NCBI GenBank assembly: GCA_017532345.1
Contig: JAFXJJ010000094.1
Span: 1 to 64,000 of the forward strand
DNA from: Erysipelotrichales bacterium
Lineage (GTDB): Bacteria > Bacillota_I > Bacilli_A > Erysipelotrichales > Erysipelotrichaceae
Length of the DNA stretch: 64,000 bases
Reading direction: 5' to 3'
Shown here one piece after another: positions 1 through 8,707 of the stretch. The notes beneath the pieces were generated by a model that searched no databases, was not told the DNA's origin, and worked only from the letters and a program-made list of their open reading frames with translations. The translations under genes and the position numbers were made by a program. Positions within the stretch are counted from its first letter, which is position 1. Every line of letters starts with the position of its first letter.

Positions 1-141
1 AGTGGCTTAAAGTTCTTAGAGGATAATTCGGAAGTGACAGAGATTACGGATGAGTTACTGGATGCACTGCTTGAAAAAATTGTGGTTTATGCAGACAAGA
101 CCATAGAATTAAGATGGAAGTTCTCAAACAGAAGCAACTAA
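1..141 (+). pseudogene. C-terminal end of a serine site-specific recombinase (cut by window edge)
   Basis: Frame 1 is open from the first base to TAA at 139-141 and encodes 46 residues. The segment TDELLDALLEKIVVYADKTI matches the style of the C-terminal tail of large serine recombinases, where a short helix is followed by a beta strand after the zinc/coiled-coil region. The catalytic part would lie upstream of the window, so I cannot tell whether the gene is whole or only a remnant. The nearby XRE fragment suggests a decayed mobile element. Confidence 0.5.
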
Positions 142-217
142 AGCTTGAGGAAGATTGTATCAGCTTTTGGTAGATTATCTGTCAAAAGCTGATATAATGG
201 AAGGGAAAAAAGTTTAA

Positions 218-340
218 GAAAATGTTGTCAACTACTTGACACAAGAGGAGGGTACTAGTGAACCAAGTACATCTAATTTATTGTTACTAGCTGATTTATA
301 TAGTGTTAGTGTAGATGAATTATTAGGTAGAGTGAAGTGA
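218..340 (+). pseudogene. Remnant of an XRE-family HTH repressor (C-terminal end)
   Basis: The frame open from 218 to TGA 338-340 encodes a tail containing EPSTSNLLLLADLYSVSVDE followed by LLGR. This is the typical end of a Cro/C1 (XRE) helix-turn-helix domain: P-x-x-x-L-x-x-L-A-x-x-x-x-V-S-x-D-x-L-L. The first helices and any credible start are missing, because an in-frame stop lies at 215-217. It is best read as a broken repressor gene beside the recombinase tail. Bases 142-217 hold no recognisable reading frame. Confidence 0.55.
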
Positions 341-428
341 TTAGGAAATCACTTCATTTTTATTTACTTAATATTTATTTGTGAAGCCTTACTATTTAAT
401 GATATACTATGGTTGAGGGTGATTATTA

Positions 429-989
429 ATGATTAGGAACGTATTAAAGATGATAGCTCAATGCTTTGAATCTGAACATATAGTATATGGACTAGGCGGT
501 AGTGGGGTACTAGTCGCTTATGATATTTTAGAAAATATGCATGATATAGATATTGTTGTGGCTTTAGAAGACATTGAGAAAGCTAAGAAAATAATGGATA
601 TAATAAGTGTCTTAAAAGAAAGTGGTAAAAACTGTTTTGTAGCTACAGAGCATAATTATATATATGAAATGAATGGCATCAAGATAGAGTTAATGTCTAA
701 TATTCATTTAAAGCATAGCCAAGGATTATATGCTATGCCATTTAGTAAGAATCGAGTTACATATCGTATGAGTGTTGATGATATGATGATACCGGTAATG
801 TCATTAGAAGATTGGTATGTTTTCTACCAATTGATTCAAAGACAAGATCGTATAGATCAAATCGAGGAATATTTTTTAGAGAATGGTATTACACATGGTA
901 GTTATTTAATTAATGCCATTAAAGCTAATATACCTAGACAATTAAAAGTAGATATTGTAAAGATGATGCAGAAAATGATGATGGATTAA
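429..989 (+). CDS. Nucleotidyltransferase-fold protein
   Basis: A 186-residue soluble protein. GGSG at residues 23-26 followed by D39-x-D41 resembles the GS...DxD signature of the polymerase-beta-like nucleotidyltransferase fold. The later segment SLEDWYVFYQLIQRQDR resembles the helix seen in AbiEii/DUF1814 and aminoglycoside-adenylyltransferase-like proteins. The substrate cannot be told from sequence. The ribosome site is weak (GAGGGTG upstream of ATG 429). It stands alone between the remnants on its left and the DUF1508 gene; no partner antitoxin-like gene (AbiEi, HEPN) is adjacent, so a toxin role is unsupported. Confidence 0.55.
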   Translation: MIRNVLKMIAQCFESEHIVYGLGGSGVLVAYDILENMHDIDIVVALEDIEKAKKIMDIISVLKESGKNCFVATEHNYIYEMNGIKIELMSNIHLKHSQGLYAMPFSKNRVTYRMSVDDMMIPVMSLEDWYVFYQLIQRQDRIDQIEEYFLENGITHGSYLINAIKANIPRQLKVDIVKMMQKMMMD

Positions 990-1085
990 ATTTATAAAAT
1001 AGTAATTAGAATAATTGAAAATCTTTAACTATTGTATTAAAATATAGATAATTAATTATTAATAATACAAATAGGAGGAAATTTT

Positions 1086-1454
1086 ATGGGTAAGTTTGTT
1101 GTGAAAAATACTGCAACAGGAGTTAAATTTGATTTAAAGGCTACTAATGGCCAAGTTATCGCTACATCTGAAGTTTATTCATCATTAGCTGCATGTAAGA
1201 ATGGTGTTGAAAGTGTTAAGACTAATGCTGCAGTAGCTGGTGTTGAAAATCAAACAGTTGAAGGTTATGAAACTGTTAAGAACCCTAAATTTGAAGTTTA
1301 TACTGACAAAGCTGGTGAGTTCCGTTTCCGTTTAACTGCTAAGAATGGTCAAACTATTGCAGTTAGTGAAGGTTATACTACTTTAGATAATTGCTTAAAT
1401 GGTGTTGAATCAGTTAAGAAAAATGCACCTGAAGCAGATGTTGTTGAAGAATAA
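1086..1454 (+). CDS. DUF1508 (YegP-like) two-repeat protein
   Basis: A 122-residue cytosolic protein made of two copies of the DUF1508 unit. Copy one is at about residues 3-48 and copy two at about 69-114. Each reads F-x-V/x-x-x-x-x-x-F-x-L-x-A-x-N-G-Q-x-I-A-x-S-E-x-Y, ending in NGVESVK. This is the usual architecture of YegP-type proteins. Their biochemical function is not established. AGGAGG at 1074-1079 fixes the start at ATG 1086. The gene is monocistronic and followed by its own hairpin. The abundance-type codon choice and strong ribosome site suggest good expression (inference). Confidence 0.88.
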   Translation: MGKFVVKNTATGVKFDLKATNGQVIATSEVYSSLAACKNGVESVKTNAAVAGVENQTVEGYETVKNPKFEVYTDKAGEFRFRLTAKNGQTIAVSEGYTTLDNCLNGVESVKKNAPEADVVEE

Positions 1455-1463
1455 TATGAATTG

Positions 1464-1490
1464 AGGCGCCAATGATATGACGCCTTTTAT
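1464..1490 (+). terminator. Intrinsic terminator after the DUF1508 gene
   Basis: AGGCG at 1464-1468 pairs with CGCCT at 1481-1485, with one further inner C-G pair, followed by TTTTAT. Confidence 0.65.
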
Positions 1491-1646
1491 ATTGCTTATA
1501 AATGTTTTAAAGATAAATAACTCTGTTTTTAGAAGAATGTAATATTTCATAGAGTTTAAATAATAATTTTATTTATAAAAATATGCATTTTATTTGAAGT
1601 TATAATAGCACTGTTTTATAATAAAAGTAATCGGAGGTTTTACTTT

Positions 1647-3812
1647 ATGAAAAATATTAAAATGAATGGATTTATGAAAAATCTAAAGGTGGCAGTAAAA
1701 GTTATACTTTCTTTTGTTATTGTTGCATTAGTTACGGCTTTTATGAGTGGAATGGCACAAATCGGCTTCCGTAATATTGAAGAAGCTGCAAATACGTTCT
1801 ATACTGGTCCTTATAAGAATAAAATGATCTGTGAGCAAATGAAAACAGAAATTGAAGCAGTAGCTAAATATGCGGGTTATGCTATTGCTATTGATGATTT
1901 AAGTGAAACAGAGTCATATATTAATAGTATGAATGAACAATACTCTTTACTATATAATAATGTTGAGTATTGGTATGGCATGACTGGTGATGCTGTTCCA
2001 GCTATTACTAATTTAAAGAAAGGGATGGAAAGTAGTTCTGTTACTATTTCTGAATTTGCTAATAAATTGCGTTCTGGAGATGTAGATGGAGCGACTACGC
2101 TATTCTTTGATGATATTTATCCTTTATTAATGTCAATGGAAGGAGATATTGATGCATTTACAGTGAATATTGATGCTAACGCAACAAATGCTTATAATAC
2201 AATTATTTCTACTAGACAAAATGCATCTAATGTACTAACTGTATTATCTATAATAGCTGTATTTTTAGTAATTACTTCAACACTTTACTTGACTATGAGT
2301 TTAACTCAACCAATTAAAGAAATCGAAGCTGATGCTGAACGTATGGCTAATGGTGACTTTGATGGTGAATTAACATACGAATCTAAAGATGAATTAGGTA
2401 GATTAACTGATAGTATGAGAAGAATGAAGGCTATTACTAAAGCTATCATTAAGGATACAGATCGAGGATTAGGTGAAGTTGCTAAGGGAAATTTCAATAT
2501 TGCTCCTGAAGTAGAATATCCTGGTATGTATAAGGGTATTGAAAATTCATTAGGTACTATCATTACGCAATTAAGTGACACTATGTCTAAAATTAATAAT
2601 GCAAGTAATCAAGTGTTATCAGGTTCAGAGCAAGTATCTAGTGCTGCTCAAGCATTGTCTCAAGGGGCTACAGAACAAGCAGCATCTGTTGAAGAATTAA
2701 GTGCTACATTAGCTGATATTAGTGAAAAGATTACTGATACAGCTAAAAATGCTCACGAAGGTATGGCAATGTCACAACAAGCTGCACAAAAGGTAGAAGA
2801 ATGTAATATCCAAATGACTGAATTAGTTGTAGCTATGTTAGATATTAATACTAAGTCTAATGAAATTAGTAAGATTATTAAGACTATTGAAGATATCGCA
2901 TTCCAAACAAATATCTTAGCATTAAATGCGGCTGTAGAAGCTGCAAGAGCTGGTGTTGCAGGTAAGGGATTTGCGGTTGTAGCTGATGAAGTACGTAACT
3001 TAGCTGGTAAGTCAGCAGAAGCTGCGAAAGATACTACTCATTTAATTGAAGAAACTATTAATGCTGTTAAGCGTGGTGCTGATTTAGTAGATAGTACTGC
3101 TACAAGTTTAGGTGAAGTAGTAGAAAAATCTTCTGAAGTTAATAAGAGTATTCAACTTATTGCAGATGCTACAGAATTACAAGCAAATGGTATTGGTCAA
3201 GTAACATTAGGTATGGAACAAATCAATGCTGTTGTTCAAACTAATAGTGCTACTAGTGAAGAAACTGCTGCTTCTAGTGAAGAACTAAATAGCCAAGCAG
3301 CATTATTAAAATCATTAGTTGCAAACTTTAAATTACTAGATCCTAGTTCTTTTGCAAATAAGCCTAAAAAGACTGAAGTAAAAGACGTTAAACCGATGAA
3401 TTCGTCTAGACCAGGAAATACTGTTAAACGTGAAGTTTTAAAGCAAGAAGAAAAAGCAGGATTTAGTATTAAATCACTATTCAAAAAATCTGAACCAAAG
3501 GTTGAAAAGAAGGTAGAACCCAGAGTAGAGCCTAAGGTTGAACCTGTAAAGGTTAAGGAAACTCCAAAAAGAGAAGCACCTAAACGCACTGCTCCTAAGA
3601 AAGAAGTAGTGGTAAAGGAAATACCTAAGAAAGAGTTACCTAAGAAAGAAATACCAAAAAAAGAAGTAAAACCTAGAAAAGAAGTAGTTGCTAAGGTGCA
3701 AGCACCTAAACCTATACCTCAACCAGTTGAAGAACCTGCACCTATTAAATCAAAATCAAAGGGTGGAGAACTTAAATTTGTTGATGTGAAATCTAGTAAA
3801 TATGAATTATAA
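1647..3812 (+). CDS. Methyl-accepting chemotaxis protein with a long charged tail
   Basis: A 721-residue membrane chemoreceptor. TM1 is at about residues 12-36, a small extracytoplasmic helical sensor at about 37-190, TM2 at about 192-216 and HAMP at about 217-270. A second HAMP-like helical stretch follows, then the MCP signalling domain at about 320-560. The highly conserved hairpin tip (IAFQTNILALNAAVEAARAG) that contacts CheA/CheW is intact. Residues from about 575 form a Lys/Pro/Glu-rich low-complexity tail with repeated KKE(V/I/L)PK units, ending in GGELKFVDVKSSKYEL. No che or flagellar genes lie in the window. AATCGGAGG precedes ATG 1647. The ligand is unknown. The tail may tether the receptor or a partner (inference). 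Confidence 0.93.
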   Translation: MKNIKMNGFMKNLKVAVKVILSFVIVALVTAFMSGMAQIGFRNIEEAANTFYTGPYKNKMICEQMKTEIEAVAKYAGYAIAIDDLSETESYINSMNEQYSLLYNNVEYWYGMTGDAVPAITNLKKGMESSSVTISEFANKLRSGDVDGATTLFFDDIYPLLMSMEGDIDAFTVNIDANATNAYNTIISTRQNASNVLTVLSIIAVFLVITSTLYLTMSLTQPIKEIEADAERMANGDFDGELTYESKDELGRLTDSMRRMKAITKAIIKDTDRGLGEVAKGNFNIAPEVEYPGMYKGIENSLGTIITQLSDTMSKINNASNQVLSGSEQVSSAAQALSQGATEQAASVEELSATLADISEKITDTAKNAHEGMAMSQQAAQKVEECNIQMTELVVAMLDINTKSNEISKIIKTIEDIAFQTNILALNAAVEAARAGVAGKGFAVVADEVRNLAGKSAEAAKDTTHLIEETINAVKRGADLVDSTATSLGEVVEKSSEVNKSIQLIADATELQANGIGQVTLGMEQINAVVQTNSATSEETAASSEELNSQAALLKSLVANFKLLDPSSFANKPKKTEVKDVKPMNSSRPGNTVKREVLKQEEKAGFSIKSLFKKSEPKVEKKVEPRVEPKVEPVKVKETPKREAPKRTAPKKEVVVKEIPKKELPKKEIPKKEVKPRKEVVAKVQAPKPIPQPVEEPAPIKSKSKGGELKFVDVKSSKYEL

Positions 3813-3817
3813 GAATT

Positions 3818-3842
3818 AAGCCCCATCATTGATGGGGCTTTA
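3818..3842 (+). terminator. Intrinsic terminator after the chemoreceptor gene
   Basis: AAGCCCCATC at 3818-3827 pairs with GATGGGGCTT at 3831-3840 around an ATT loop, then T residues follow. This is a strong GC-rich stem in an AT-rich gap. Confidence 0.9.
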
Positions 3843-3954
3843 AAGTATAAAGGATTTATTTGCCTTTAATAAATTTAATATGATATACTTATTGTAAGAT
3901 AACGCATTTAATATGATGATATATATTGCTTTTAAATAATAGGAGGAGATAACT

Positions 3955-4818
3955 ATGCGCACTAGAATTCTACCTAAAATGCTTAACAGTGAGGTTGAAG
4001 CATATTTAGAACACAATGACATTATTATTGTACCTGTCGGAACTGTTGAAATGCATGGAGGGTTACCATTAGATTGTGAGACAGTTATTAGTGAAGCATT
4101 TGCTTTAAAGATGGCAGAAGCATGCGATGGTCTAGTATTAACTGGATTACCATATTTCTATGCAGGTGCAACAGCAAGTGGTAGAGGAACTACTCAAGTA
4201 AGTGTAAGACAAGGTATTGATTATTTAGGTGCTATTGCAAGAAGCTTACTTAGACAAGGATTTAAGCGTCAAATCTACATTAGTTTACATGGACCTGCAC
4301 ATATGACTTGTTCTCCAATGGTACGTGATTTCTTTGATGAAACTGGTGTACCTATCTTATACATGGATATGATGATGCAAATGCAAGGATCAGCCAAAGA
4401 TATTATCTCAATGGAAGAAGTAAAACAAAATCCAAGAGCATTTATGGAAAAGTTAGATTCAATGTTTGTAGGTGCTTATGATATCTTGGGAAGACTTGAA
4501 GATGTACCAGTTACAAGTGAATTCTATCATACTGAAGGGCAAACAGTAGCAGCCTTTGATCCAATGTTTAAGCTTGCTTATCAAAGTGGCAGTGTAGGAT
4601 ATTGCTTTGGTGATCCTAAAGATCATGCATCTACTACAGCTATTAAGAGTGAAGAACATCGTAAGGAAATGGCTGAACAAGGAAAAGTAATGATTGATAA
4701 GATGGTTGCGAATATGAATATGCCTAAAGTTGTTGAAGATTTAAAGAATTTAAAAGCATTTGAAGATAAAATCATGGAGAAATATCCATGGATGCCTGCG
4801 GCATATAATTCTAAATAA
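3955..4818 (+). CDS. Creatininase-family metal-dependent amidohydrolase
   Basis: A 287-residue cytosolic protein. The block PVGTVEMHGGLPLDCE (residues 27-42, with E32, H34 and D40 as expected metal ligands) is the creatininase-fold signature. A later ISLHGPAH supplies a further His and TEGQ a Glu. Family members hydrolyse cyclic amides or formamides (creatinine, mycofactocin or FAPy intermediates), and the substrate here cannot be read. AGGAGG ends 9 bases before ATG 3955. It forms a two-gene operon with the carboxylesterase 14 bases downstream, which suggests joint breakdown of an amide/ester compound (inference). Confidence 0.85.
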   Translation: MRTRILPKMLNSEVEAYLEHNDIIIVPVGTVEMHGGLPLDCETVISEAFALKMAEACDGLVLTGLPYFYAGATASGRGTTQVSVRQGIDYLGAIARSLLRQGFKRQIYISLHGPAHMTCSPMVRDFFDETGVPILYMDMMMQMQGSAKDIISMEEVKQNPRAFMEKLDSMFVGAYDILGRLEDVPVTSEFYHTEGQTVAAFDPMFKLAYQSGSVGYCFGDPKDHASTTAIKSEEHRKEMAEQGKVMIDKMVANMNMPKVVEDLKNLKAFEDKIMEKYPWMPAAYNSK

Positions 4819-4832
4819 AGGATAGTGATATT

Positions 4833-6203
4833 ATGATTAAAGATAATAGAGTAATAACACCATGTGGTGAAATACAAGGGATAAAATCTAAAGTAGACAA
4901 TATTAGTGCATTTAAAGGCATTCGTTATGCAACTGCAAAGAGATGGCAGCATCCTGTTGAGGTTACATCTTGGGAAGGTGTATATGATGCTAGTAAGTTT
5001 GGTAATTGTTCATACCAACCACGTTCATTCTATAATGAAGAAGAAGTAACGGAGAAAGCATTCTATTATAATGAATTCCGTAAAGGTGAAACATATACGT
5101 ATAGTGAAGATTGTTTATTCTTAAATATTTGGGCACCTGATAATGCAGAGAATGCGCCAGTGTTATTCTATATTCATGGTGGTGGATTTAAAGGTGGTTG
5201 TGGTCACGAAAAACATTTCTCAGGTGAAGAATTATGTAAGCGTGGCTTAGTTGTAGTCACTATCAATTATCGTTTAGGGGCATTAGGCTTCTGTTCATTA
5301 CCTGAACTTGCATTAGAAGAAGGGTTTACAGGTAATTATGGACTATATGACCAAGTTTGTGCTTTAAACTGGGTGAGAAATAATATTCATAGTTTTGGTG
5401 GAGACAAAGATAAGATTACGATTATGGGACAATCTGCAGGCGGTATGAGTGTTCAACAACTATGTGTATCTCCATTAACTGAAGGTATGTTTAAAGGTGC
5501 AATTATGTTAAGTGGTGGCGGAGCATTTAAAGCTATGAGTGCGAAACCAGCATCAGATGCATATTCATTCTGGCAAGGCGTAAAAGAAAAGCTAGGTGCT
5601 AAGAATATTGATGAATTACGTGCTGTTGATGCTGAGAAATTATTTGAAGCATTCGGTGCACAAAGTAAAGAAACTAAAGGTGCTATGTCTTACGTAGGTC
5701 CAGTGATTGATGGTAATCTTATAGTTGATACAGTATATGAACTTGCAATGGCTGGCAAACAACATAATATTCCATATTTAATGGGATCTACTAGTGAAGA
5801 TATGATGCCTCCATTTATTCATGGTATGGCTAAGGATTGGTCAACACTTCAAACTACGCAAGGTAAGTGTGCTAGCTACACATATTTCTTCTCTAGACAA
5901 TTACCAGGTGATAAATGTGGTGCATGGCATTCATCAGATTTATGGTATACATTCGGTACACTAGCAAACGGTTGGCGTCCATTTACTGATTGGGATTACG
6001 AATTATCTAATCGTATGATGGATTATATTGCTAATTTCGTAAAGAGCGGTAATCCAAATGCTAATGGTTTACCAGTTTGGCTAGCAAATGATAAGAATCA
6101 AGATAAAGTAATGATGTTTACTGATAAGACTATTGAAATGGGTAAACCATCAAAGCTTAAATTATTCTATACAATGCTTACTAATAAAGCAGTTGGTGAA
6201 TAA
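4833..6203 (+). CDS. Type-B carboxylesterase
   Basis: A 456-residue alpha/beta-hydrolase of the carboxylesterase/pNB-esterase class. The oxyanion-hole motif HGGGFKGG is near residue 113, and the nucleophile elbow GQSAGG has Ser201. SEDCLFLNIWAP is the family's second hallmark. TSEDM probably holds the acidic residue, and AWHSSD the His. It has no signal peptide, so it is likely cytosolic. It lies 14 bases after the creatininase-like gene and ends at a terminator, giving a bicistronic unit. The protein is somewhat shorter than typical family members (about 490-550). The substrate is unknown. Confidence 0.88.
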   Translation: MIKDNRVITPCGEIQGIKSKVDNISAFKGIRYATAKRWQHPVEVTSWEGVYDASKFGNCSYQPRSFYNEEEVTEKAFYYNEFRKGETYTYSEDCLFLNIWAPDNAENAPVLFYIHGGGFKGGCGHEKHFSGEELCKRGLVVVTINYRLGALGFCSLPELALEEGFTGNYGLYDQVCALNWVRNNIHSFGGDKDKITIMGQSAGGMSVQQLCVSPLTEGMFKGAIMLSGGGAFKAMSAKPASDAYSFWQGVKEKLGAKNIDELRAVDAEKLFEAFGAQSKETKGAMSYVGPVIDGNLIVDTVYELAMAGKQHNIPYLMGSTSEDMMPPFIHGMAKDWSTLQTTQGKCASYTYFFSRQLPGDKCGAWHSSDLWYTFGTLANGWRPFTDWDYELSNRMMDYIANFVKSGNPNANGLPVWLANDKNQDKVMMFTDKTIEMGKPSKLKLFYTMLTNKAVGE

Positions 6204-6210
6204 GTATATT

Positions 6211-6243
6211 AGAGATTTAGATACATTTCTAAATCTCTTTTTA
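6211..6243 (+). terminator. Intrinsic terminator after the creatininase/esterase operon
   Basis: AGAGATTTAG (6211-6220) pairs with CTAAATCTCT (6229-6238), followed by a T-rich tail. Confidence 0.85.
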
Positions 6244-6381
6244 TTTTCATACAATTAGAATGAATAATGTAATTCATCATCAAAATAATGTAAGTCATTT
6301 TGATAGTATTGTAATTATTTGGTAATTAACGATAATAAAGGTATATTAAGAATATTTTCTTTAATTAAAGGAGGTATTGTA

Positions 6382-7611
6382 ATGAGAAAACTAATGTTAC
6401 TTTGTTTCTGTTTTATTTTGGTGTCTTGTGCTAGAAATACTGGAGTAATTGAAAATGAACTACTTGAAGAATCATTCAACAGTACCAATAATATTGTTTT
6501 TAGTAGTGATGATGAGGTGCTATTCAAACAATATGGACGTAAAGAAATGATTGTTTTAGATTATGAGGAAAAAAGACAATTAAAAGAATTATCAGACAAT
6601 CTAATAGTTTCAAAGAGTGATAAAGGTAGTGTTAATCATGACGAGGTTTCGATTGAAGTAAAGATTAATGGTAAAGAAACTTATTATTTGCGTGGGAATA
6701 CTGTGTACCATGAAGTAAATGAGCAATTCGATGGTGAGCAAACGATTGAGGTAGTAAGTGGTGATGAATTATATACGTATGCTTTAGAAATGATTGGTAT
6801 TGAGATATTAGAGAAAGATATTGAATTATTAGAAATTGATAGGTATCATGATGGATATCTTGATAGTAAGAATCCAAATAAAGCTGAAATGTATCAAAAG
6901 CTTACCAATCGTTTTTTTGAGCTTGAGGAATACTTATTAGATGGTTATGAGGAATTAGTTAATGATAGTAAGTTATTTGTTGATGTGAATGATAGTTATG
7001 CGTTATCAAGTTGGAATGAGATATTTGAATATCCGTTTAATACATTAACGAAATATGCTTACTCAAATAATGATATGATTAAAGTTATAGTTAATTGTAG
7101 TTATGAAAATGAGGATACTAGTTGTGAATACCAAGCCTTAATAAATGAGAATGCCTTTAAAGAATATGAAGATGTCTCTTCCGGTAATGTCGAATTATTA
7201 GAGGCTTATGAGAGGGTGATTATCGGCTTGGCAAATGGTTTTCTTAATGAAGAATATGTTGCTTTAGGAGAAAAAAGTGATGGTTATATTCATGTTGACA
7301 TGTTGTTTAATGAAGAACTAAAAACTTATGATGATATTTATGAATATTTAAATCAGTTTTTCTCTAGTGTGAAAAGTAAAAAGCTATGTGATATATTAGT
7401 AAATAGTGAATATCTAAAATTTGATGATGGCATATACTTAGTTGATGGTATAACAGTTAGTGATGAATTAACGAAGGCTATTAAAGCTTATAGAGTCTTT
7501 GAAACGGATGAAGAACAATTAATTATCGTAATAACTAATTGTGAATATGGATATTGTGAATGGAAAGAATATTCATATATCTTTGAGAATAATCTTTGGT
7601 TGTGTAATTAA
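6382..7611 (+). CDS. Acidic lipoprotein of unknown function
   Basis: A 409-residue secreted lipoprotein. The start is set at ATG 6382 by AAAGGAGG at 6367-6374; a TTG at 6319 in the same frame lacks a ribosome site. The N-terminus MRKLMLLCFCFILVSC is a signal peptide with a lipobox-like LVSC, so Cys16 would be lipidated. The rest is acidic, with two loosely similar halves; DDIYEYLNQFFSSVKSKKLCD in the second half echoes a segment of the first. I recognise no catalytic motif. It is flanked by gaps on both sides and is probably monocistronic. Confidence 0.75.
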   Translation: MRKLMLLCFCFILVSCARNTGVIENELLEESFNSTNNIVFSSDDEVLFKQYGRKEMIVLDYEEKRQLKELSDNLIVSKSDKGSVNHDEVSIEVKINGKETYYLRGNTVYHEVNEQFDGEQTIEVVSGDELYTYALEMIGIEILEKDIELLEIDRYHDGYLDSKNPNKAEMYQKLTNRFFELEEYLLDGYEELVNDSKLFVDVNDSYALSSWNEIFEYPFNTLTKYAYSNNDMIKVIVNCSYENEDTSCEYQALINENAFKEYEDVSSGNVELLEAYERVIIGLANGFLNEEYVALGEKSDGYIHVDMLFNEELKTYDDIYEYLNQFFSSVKSKKLCDILVNSEYLKFDDGIYLVDGITVSDELTKAIKAYRVFETDEEQLIIVITNCEYGYCEWKEYSYIFENNLWLCN

Positions 7612-7765
7612 AAAGATAGGAAAATCCATACTTATTCTAGCTATCTATATTGAAACTTTTAAGATTGTATTGTATCATTTATCTATAAAAGTGTCTGCGA
7701 AATAAAGATAATTACTACAAGTGTAGTTGTTTATAAAATAGATAATTGGGAAAGGTAGGATACAA

Positions 7766-8419
7766 ATGAGTCAAGTAAAAGAATTGAAACTAAAATGTTC
7801 TAAATGTGGAGAAGAATTCGATATTGATATTTATGAAACAGTTAATATTACTACTGATCCAGAATTAAAGAAACGTGTATTAACTAAAGATATCTTTAAA
7901 GTTAATTGTCCTAAATGTGGCGAGTTACATCGTATTAATTATCCTGTAATTTATGCCGATGAAGAAAAGAAGATTTTGGTAAGCTTAGTAACTAAACAAT
8001 CTAAGTTAGATGATTTAAAGGACTTAGACAATATTAAGAAGATTAATTATTTATCAGAATATTGCTGTCGTTTAGTAGTTGATATGCATGAGTTTATTGA
8101 AAAGGTACTAGTGCTTGATGCTGGTTTAAATGATAAGGCGATAGAAGTAATGAAGGTGATTGTTCTTAGTAGCGGTGATTTTGATCGTAAGAACTTAAGA
8201 AATTGTTACTTCGGTGGGGTATATGAAGATAAATTACGCTTCGATGTAGTTATGAGAGATGGTACGATTCGTGTTGCGAATGTAGGCATGGATAGCTATG
8301 AAAAATGTTATGAAGCGAATCGTAAGGAATTTGATGAGAATCCACAAGAATGGCGCTTTGTGAATTTCGATTGGGCATTAGATTTCATGGCTAAACAATT
8401 AAAAATTGATAAGAAATAA
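7766..8419 (+). CDS. CpXC zinc-ribbon protein
   Basis: A 217-residue cytosolic protein. Two CxxC pairs at residues 11/14 and 48/51 (CSKCG, CPKCG), with the usual spacing, identify the CpXC zinc-ribbon domain. The C-terminal 130 residues are unassigned. The ribosome site region TTGGGAAAGGTAGG (7747-7760) is unusual: nine bases, TTGGGAAAG, are exactly complementary to the CUUUCCCAA of the small RNA encoded just downstream. Function is unknown. A terminator follows directly. Confidence 0.8.
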   Translation: MSQVKELKLKCSKCGEEFDIDIYETVNITTDPELKKRVLTKDIFKVNCPKCGELHRINYPVIYADEEKKILVSLVTKQSKLDDLKDLDNIKKINYLSEYCCRLVVDMHEFIEKVLVLDAGLNDKAIEVMKVIVLSSGDFDRKNLRNCYFGGVYEDKLRFDVVMRDGTIRVANVGMDSYEKCYEANRKEFDENPQEWRFVNFDWALDFMAKQLKIDKK

Positions 8420-8423
8420 GCGT

Positions 8424-8453
8424 AAAGACCAGGGTTGAGGTTCTGGTCTTTTT
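8424..8453 (+). terminator. Intrinsic terminator after the CpXC gene
   Basis: AAAGACCAG (8424-8432) pairs with CTGGTCTTT (8443-8451), then TT. Confidence 0.88.
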
Positions 8454-8511
8454 CTTGATAAAAACGGGATTTTTATTGGTAATATGTGTAATAAAAATTA
8501 AGTAATTACTC

Positions 8512-8540
8512 TTGAAAAGGCATACATATTTGTGTATAAT
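8512..8540 (+). promoter_or_regulatory. Promoter of small RNA A
   Basis: TTGAAA at 8512-8517 and a perfect TATAAT at 8535-8540 are 17 bases apart, a near-consensus housekeeping promoter. The -10 box ends 6 bases before the first stem of the RNA. It lacks the TTCANA repeats found at the second copy. Confidence 0.8.
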
Positions 8541-8546
8541 ATCAGT

Positions 8547-8625
8547 GTAGATGAAAATCTACTTTCCCAAATTTCTATGACTTTATTGGCAAAAGGACCT
8601 TACTCCCCCCGAAATGGTCCTTTTG
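8547..8625 (+). ncRNA. Candidate small RNA A (tandem copy 1)
   Basis: About 79 nt, with no reading frame. A 5' hairpin has stem GTAGAT/ATCTAC (8547-8552, 8557-8562) and a GAAA tetraloop. An unpaired core TTTCCCAAATTTCTATGAC follows. A terminator stem AAAAGGACC (8591-8599)/GGTCCTTTT (8616-8624) carries a loop rich in C (CTCCCCCC). The core is repeated almost exactly in RNA B, 161 bases downstream. UUUCCC and CUCCCC segments can pair with Shine-Dalgarno sequences. The layout (5' hairpin, single-stranded pyrimidine core, C-rich terminator loop) resembles streptococcal csRNAs, though the sequence itself is not one I can name. Confidence 0.72.
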
Positions 8626-8647
8626 TCGTTTATAGGACTTATGAATC

Positions 8648-8701
8648 TTCACATAATGTTCATATTTGCATCATACAAAATTCAAATAGTATATGTATGA
8701 T
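8648..8701 (+). promoter_or_regulatory. TTCANA-repeat operator and -10 box of small RNA B
   Basis: Four hexamers lie in exact 11-bp register: TTCACA (8648), TTCATA (8659), ATCATA (8670) and TTCAAA (8681). After 9 bases comes the -10 box TATGAT (8696-8701). No good -35 is present, so an activator of the OmpR/PhoB family is the likely driver. The same repeat-N9-(-10) geometry is found before htrA (28560-28591) and the VTC gene (15384-15437). Confidence 0.7.
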
Positions 8702-8707
8702 AATGGT

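Noticed and set aside
3236-3589. Long open frame on the minus strand inside the chemoreceptor gene
   Set aside because: It mirrors the repetitive Lys/Glu coding of the plus strand, has no ribosome site, and gives low-complexity protein.
3618-3700. Tandem nucleotide repeats in the chemoreceptor tail as a CRISPR or VNTR array
   Set aside because: The units are codon-level repeats of Lys/Glu/Pro, of uneven length, and without spacers.
6319-6381. TTG start extending the lipoprotein by 21 residues
   Set aside because: It would bury the signal peptide. AAAGGAGG sits at the correct distance from ATG 6382.
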